In this document: positions 6,485-6,525 of the stretch, piece after piece
How the letters are laid out: every line of letters begins with the position of its first letter
How positions within the stretch are numbered: position 1 is the stretch's first letter
Source: Marinospirillum sp.
Lineage (GTDB): Bacteria; Pseudomonadota; Gammaproteobacteria; Pseudomonadales; Halomonadaceae
Length of the DNA: 6,525 bases
Assembly (NCBI RefSeq): GCF_014859565.1
Contig: NZ_JACUUA010000180.1
Location: 1-6,525 of the forward strand
Direction of reading: 5' to 3'
Made by a program: the position numbers and the translations under genes
The notes under the pieces: model-generated
What the model was told of the DNA's origin: nothing
Seen by the model: only the letters and a program-made list of their open reading frames with translations
The model's database searches: none

Positions 6485-6511
6485 CTCTGTCAATAGGCCG
6501 CAGAGTTTTTT
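6485..6511 (+). terminator. Weak candidate Rho-independent terminator of the small gene
   Basis: CTCTG (6485-6489) can pair with CAGAG (6501-6505) around an 11-nt loop, and six T follow directly (6506-6511). The stem is short (5 bp plus a possible T-G pair), but the position just after the stop at 6468 and the T tract support it. Confidence 0.45.
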
Positions 6512-6525
6512 ATTGGCCGCGTGAG

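Overview
The window carries the 5' part of a minus-strand operon, tniQ – cas8/cas5 fusion – cas7. This order and composition are the signature of the targeting complex of a Tn7-like, type I-F3 CRISPR-associated transposon (CAST). TniQ, the fused Cas8/5 and the Cas7 N-terminus all resemble, segment by segment and as recalled from memory, the proteins of the Vibrio cholerae Tn6677 system. The host is most likely a gammaproteobacterium, possibly marine: the relatives, the Pol V operon with a LexA-like box and the moderate GC content all fit. Genus cannot be fixed from this sequence.

Layout, in transcription order on the minus strand: umuD (5704..5270) and umuC (5265..3994) form a DNA-damage-inducible translesion polymerase operon. 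After 83 nt holding a candidate promoter and two palindromes comes tniQ (3910..2669). Then, 4 nt on, cas8/5 (2664..592) and, 12 nt on, cas7 (579 to the left edge). Cas7 looks broken: the reading frame stops after 176 residues, about half the family length. A -1 frame across positions 55-2 continues with residues that resemble the next part of Cas7. cas6, the CRISPR array and the transposon end would be expected beyond position 1. The transposase genes tnsABC are not in the window. On the other side of umuD lies about 420 nt with no convincing gene but with some inverted repeats, then a small plus-strand gene of unknown function (6184..6468) with a good ribosome binding site and a weak terminator.

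How the parts work together (family knowledge plus inference): Cas8/5, Cas7 and Cas6 with a guide RNA form a nuclease-free Cascade that binds target DNA. TniQ bridges it to TnsC/TnsAB so that the element inserts next to the RNA-specified site. UmuDC would be cargo carried by the element or a neighbouring host gene pair. It reads in the same direction as tniQ with no visible terminator between, so SOS-induced read-through into the targeting operon is a testable possibility. If the cas7 lesion is real, this copy cannot make a full Cascade and is decaying or depends on a second copy.
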